NCBI RefSeq assembly: GCF_050908995.1
Contig: NC_135124.1
Coordinates: 10,354,001 to 10,418,000, forward strand
Direction of reading: 5' to 3'
Length of the DNA: 64,000 nt
Source: Andrena cerasifolii
Taxonomy: Eukaryota > Arthropoda > Insecta > Hymenoptera > Andrenidae
Shown here: positions 62,301 through 64,000 of the stretch, piece by piece
Position numbering within the stretch: the stretch's first letter is position 1
Layout of the letters: each line of letters begins with the position of its first letter
The notes under the pieces: model-generated
The model's input: the letters and a program-made list of their open reading frames with translations, nothing else
Databases searched by the model: none
Told to the model about the DNA's origin: nothing
Program-made: the position numbers and the translations under genes

Positions 62301-63799
62301 ACGAGACGCAAAAGTACTCTGAAGCCGCGTTTCGCTTGGTTCAGATAGTTGCAACAAGTAAGCGGAGTTAATCTTAGCGGAAGTTTGTAGTGTGTACTGA
62401 AGTGGACCTGTAGAAGGTTTCTCCAAAGTGACATAAAATTAACGCACCGTACAGGAATGTTTTAATGTATCTTATTTACTTTTCTGCGAGTTTAGTGACA
62501 GTAGGCATTGCGATCCCTCAAATGGTCCCTCTAGTCGCACTTCTCAATTCCGTAAGTATGACCACGATGATGCTACTGATTCCTGTGCTGATCGAAACGA
62601 CAACGAAGTGGGAAACAGCTTCGAAACTCCTTTTCGCGAAAAACATCGGTATCTCCGTCCTGTGGATACTTCTGTTGGTGAGTGCCCGCAGGGGGTGTCT
62701 TCTGCTTCGACCTGACTGTAAGTATTTTATAAAGAAATCGTTCAAGAATTCCCCCAAAAAAGGAGGGAGGTACGTGAAGCATTCCGGAGTAAAGTAAATG
62801 TTAGAACAGTGATATTACGGAAAATTCGAATGAAAATACCAGCTCACAGATTAATGGCCAGCTGTGCTGCGTTGCAGGAGTTTATCAGTTTACATATAGA
62901 TTTCTTTCGACAACTACTAACGAAACGATTGTGAAATATCGATTAGGATGGAAAACTGAGACAGTATATTTTGACGACAGATGTAAACAATCTTTCGTCT
63001 TCTGATACCGACAGCCATAGATGCAATTGGATCAGTCCAGTGGCGCAATCAGGATTTAATCGCGGGGGAGCCGAGTTGAACAGATAAAAAAAAATTTGAA
63101 GAAAAGTTTATTTAATGCAAATTCAATAAAATTTATCAGGTGATTATACAAATTTATTTAAAGAATAAAATCCAGTTTTCCTTTTACGAAGCCCCTTCTT
63201 CGGGGATGCCGGGATCCCTCCCCCTCTGGGTGCGCCACTGCATCAGCCTTTAGGAAGTAGCGTAGTATGTATTCTTTAACGAAGAATTATCGACTACTTA
63301 GTTATCGTCAGTTTATTTTATTCCGCGATTTTATGCGCAACTGTCGCGTGTAGTGTAAAATACTTTGCAATATCAGCATCGACTATGCTTTCCGCCGTCG
63401 TGCGTTGTAAAACAAAATATAAATCCCGATCTGCAATTTAGCTAATCGCAGAAGCTAGCCAATGTTTAACGTAAATCGCATCGCAATTGTTTTCACTTCA
63501 ATATCGGTCGTTCGTCTATCGATTTCGTCGTCAAGGTACTTTTCTCGAAGTCTGACGAGCGATTTTGTCTGTTTCCGATTGAACGATTGCTCTCCTGCGT
63601 TCAATAGGGAATAAAATTATGTTTCTCCTGTTTCTCAGTTTTCTCCATTATGCTGCACTTATTTCCATGCAAAAGAAACACGCCTCCGAGCTGTATCAAA
63701 GGTAACATCTTTATCTCCCTTTGTCAGATTTCCGGAGTGATCGAAAGCGCGTGGTCCATCGTCAGAGAGTACAATGACGCGAGAGAGAAAGGGTGCTAA
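53220..63799 (+). CDS. Gene B: SLC36/PAT-type amino-acid transporter (Aa_trans family), N-terminal exon uncertain
   Basis: Exons are 53220-53370, 55166-55372, 57296-57741, 62194-62357, 62496-62677 and 63728-63799. They join in frame to about 406 codons plus a missing N-terminus (family usually 440-500 aa). The product should be an 11-TM, probably proton-coupled transporter of small amino acids at the plasma or lysosomal membrane, like insect pathetic and mammalian PAT1. TM1 has the family signature HLLKxxIGxGIL with the His that matches PAT1 His55. Other signatures are CRRxRIPALD after TM2, LPLENTMKNP after TM6, and YVPHSIIWP after TM8. The usual FE(G/S)IG of TM6 reads FALHNVA, so the conserved acidic residue is His and small residues are replaced. 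The C-terminus (ISGVIESAWSIVREY) is complete. The gene is hymenopteran-like with introns full of MITEs. The substrate cannot be predicted. Confidence 0.9.
54319..54554. mobile_element. Inverted-repeat MITE in gene B intron
   Basis: GGGCGAATTCTACTTACGCC and AAATCGCCCGC at the left are mirrored by GCGGGCGATTTGGGCGTAAG and GAATTCGCCC at the right. A TA next to each end would suit a Tc1/mariner-type target, but this is tentative. Confidence 0.7.
55166..55372 (+). CDS. Gene B exon with cytosolic loop and TM3
   Basis: It starts after GAATGCAG with VRCSQVLCRRNRIPALD, the conserved SLC36 loop after TM2. It continues through KYGKIFGVFTNVLI (TM3) to YVATSFQQ and the donor CAA|GTGAGA. The exon is 69 codons, phase 0 at both ends. 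Confidence 0.9.
55506..56038. mobile_element. TTAA-flanked (piggyBac-like) MITE in gene B intron
   Basis: TTAAGGGGTACTTGCGGATT at the left and CCCTCAAGTACCCCTTAA at the right form the termini. The right inner part (AGGCGCCAAA, TCTAAAAAAACT in reverse) resembles the ends at 7369 and 17618. About 533 bp with no transposase ORF. Confidence 0.7.
56726..57194. mobile_element. Long foldback element just upstream of a gene B exon
   Basis: Arms of about 145-150 bp (56726-56869 and about 57042-57194) pair nearly throughout. Examples are ACAAGGGGATCTTCAGGTTT with AACCTGAGGGTCCCCTTGT, and CACTCGGACATTAATTTTCC with its inverted partner. The spacer has ACAGGGTGTTCC. It ends about 100 bp before the exon at 57296, and the open frame before that exon is partly element-derived. 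Confidence 0.8.
57296..57741 (+). CDS. Gene B exon with TM4 to TM7
   Basis: It begins after TTCCTTCAG with VIEFF and encodes four hydrophobic segments: IYILALFPFACILGF, the MIGSVFMFLGLCVSLYYLL region, MYCSLFLFALHNVAVCL, and the FNTLFNMCLYTVFGFLGY region. Between TM6 and TM7 sits the family hallmark LPLENTMKNP. It ends at CC|GTAAGT (phase 2). Third positions are GC-rich compared with the flanking introns. Confidence 0.92.
58030..58294. repeat. Heptanucleotide tandem array (AATATTT)n
   Basis: About 38 almost perfect copies of AATATTT lie inside the family 2 MITE. The array is nearly free of interruptions, which suggests recent expansion or length polymorphism. Confidence 0.95.
58409..58487. 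mobile_element. Nested palindromic mini-MITE
   Basis: Arms of about 36 bp (CAGAGATTGAGAAACAATTA to AAATAAAAATTT, and its inverted partner ending CCCATCTCTG) meet at a GTGCACG loop. About five mismatches separate them. The related terminus CAGGGATGGGCAGAAATG occurs at about 51165. Confidence 0.7.
61383..61790. mobile_element. Inverted-repeat MITE in gene B intron
   Basis: The left arm (CAGCCCCAAAAGTAATTGAT, then TTGGATTAAACTCTTTTGAG and AAGGAGGCGTCTTTAA) pairs with a right arm (TTAAAGATGCCTCCTTATAT, AAAAGAGTTCAATCTAATAT, then CTGTCTGGGGATG). Arms are about 100 bp with small gaps. Confidence 0.75.
62194..62357 (+). CDS. Gene B exon with TM8 and start of TM9
   Basis: The acceptor TTGTTACAG is followed by one base that completes the Pro codon split by the previous donor. 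Then come LAQSVKVVISLSVMF and YVPHSIIWPMIKSRY, diagnostic of SLC36 TM8. It ends at ACA A|GTAAGC (phase 1). Confidence 0.88.
62496..62677 (+). CDS. Gene B exon with rest of TM9 and TM10
   Basis: The start is set by phase. The only acceptor that keeps frame with the preceding donor is TTTAG ending at 62495, giving a split ATG codon and the junction VATMTVGIAIP. This restores the usual spacing of 15 residues between the TM9 arginine and the IP motif in SLC36 proteins. The stronger-looking ACAG at 62454 leads to an immediate stop. The exon ends ILLL|GTGAGT, phase 0. Confidence 0.78.
63039..63240. mobile_element. hAT-like MITE, family 2, best-preserved copy (gene B last intron)
   Basis: CAGTGGCGCAATCAGG at one end and CTGGGTGCGCCACTG at the other enclose 202 bp. 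Flanks GATCAGTC and CATCAGCC agree at 6 of 8. It serves as the reference for the other three copies. Confidence 0.8.
63728..63799 (+). CDS. Gene B terminal coding exon
   Basis: After CTTTGTCAG, phase 0, 23 codons (ISGVIESAWSIVREYNDARE, then three more) end in TAA. They complete TM11 and match the short cytosolic tail of the family. No AATAAA is visible in the remaining 200 bases of the window. Confidence 0.85.
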   Translation: MSGVIESAWSIVREYNDAREKGC

Positions 63800-64000
63800 T
63801 GAGCAGCCAGTGAGTAAAGGCGAAAATCGCTTCAGCCGTTGCCACGCACTAATTTTGCAAATCGACAGATCGGCAACCTATTAACTGACCTGAAAATACA
63901 TTCCACGTTATCAGATTAGAAAACTTAGTTTCATTCGTTTCTGTAAAGTACCACTCGCGAAACCGGTGGATCCCGATAAGAAGAAACTCTCCCGATAAAG

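Overview
This is a eukaryotic nuclear window, most likely from an insect and probably a hymenopteran. The reasons are intron-split genes with GT-AG junctions, an insect-type 11-TM amino-acid transporter gene, CpG-rich unmethylated-looking DNA, AT-rich intergenic sequence and many small non-autonomous DNA transposons. The species cannot be fixed from sequence alone. No bacterial-style operons, CRISPR arrays, rRNA genes or convincing tRNA genes were seen.

Layout. Bases 1 to about 38,460 hold no coding region I can support. They contain simple repeats, several MITEs (hAT-like and TTAA-flanked) and one credible TATA/initiator core promoter followed by a strong 5' splice site (12,277-12,590). Gene A lies on the + strand at 39,097-45,129. 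It encodes a serine/arginine-rich coiled-coil protein of about 828 aa in four exons, with a shorter alternative C-terminus ending at 42,081. I could not name its family, but it carries two SxIP motifs in basic Ser/Pro-rich contexts, which suggests microtubule plus-end (EB1) binding. 45,130-51,700 is AT-rich and non-coding and may include a long 3' UTR of gene A. Gene B lies on the + strand at 53,220-63,799. It is an SLC36-type (Aa_trans, PAT/pathetic-like) amino-acid transporter whose last six exons are reconstructed here with frame-preserving junctions. Its N-terminal exon is not certain.

Repeats. At least a dozen small elements are visible. One hAT-like MITE family has two copies, one with a perfect 8-bp target-site duplication. 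A second hAT-like family has four copies, one carrying an internal expansion of about 38 heptanucleotide units and a nested palindromic MITE. There is a TTAA-flanked, piggyBac-like set, and several foldback elements with long inverted arms. They are concentrated in the introns of gene B.

The two genes share no evident pathway. I did not find a convincing new biological system. The best leads are the SxIP protein with alternative C-termini, the divergent transporter in which a conserved TM6 acidic position is histidine, and the related MITE/foldback families.
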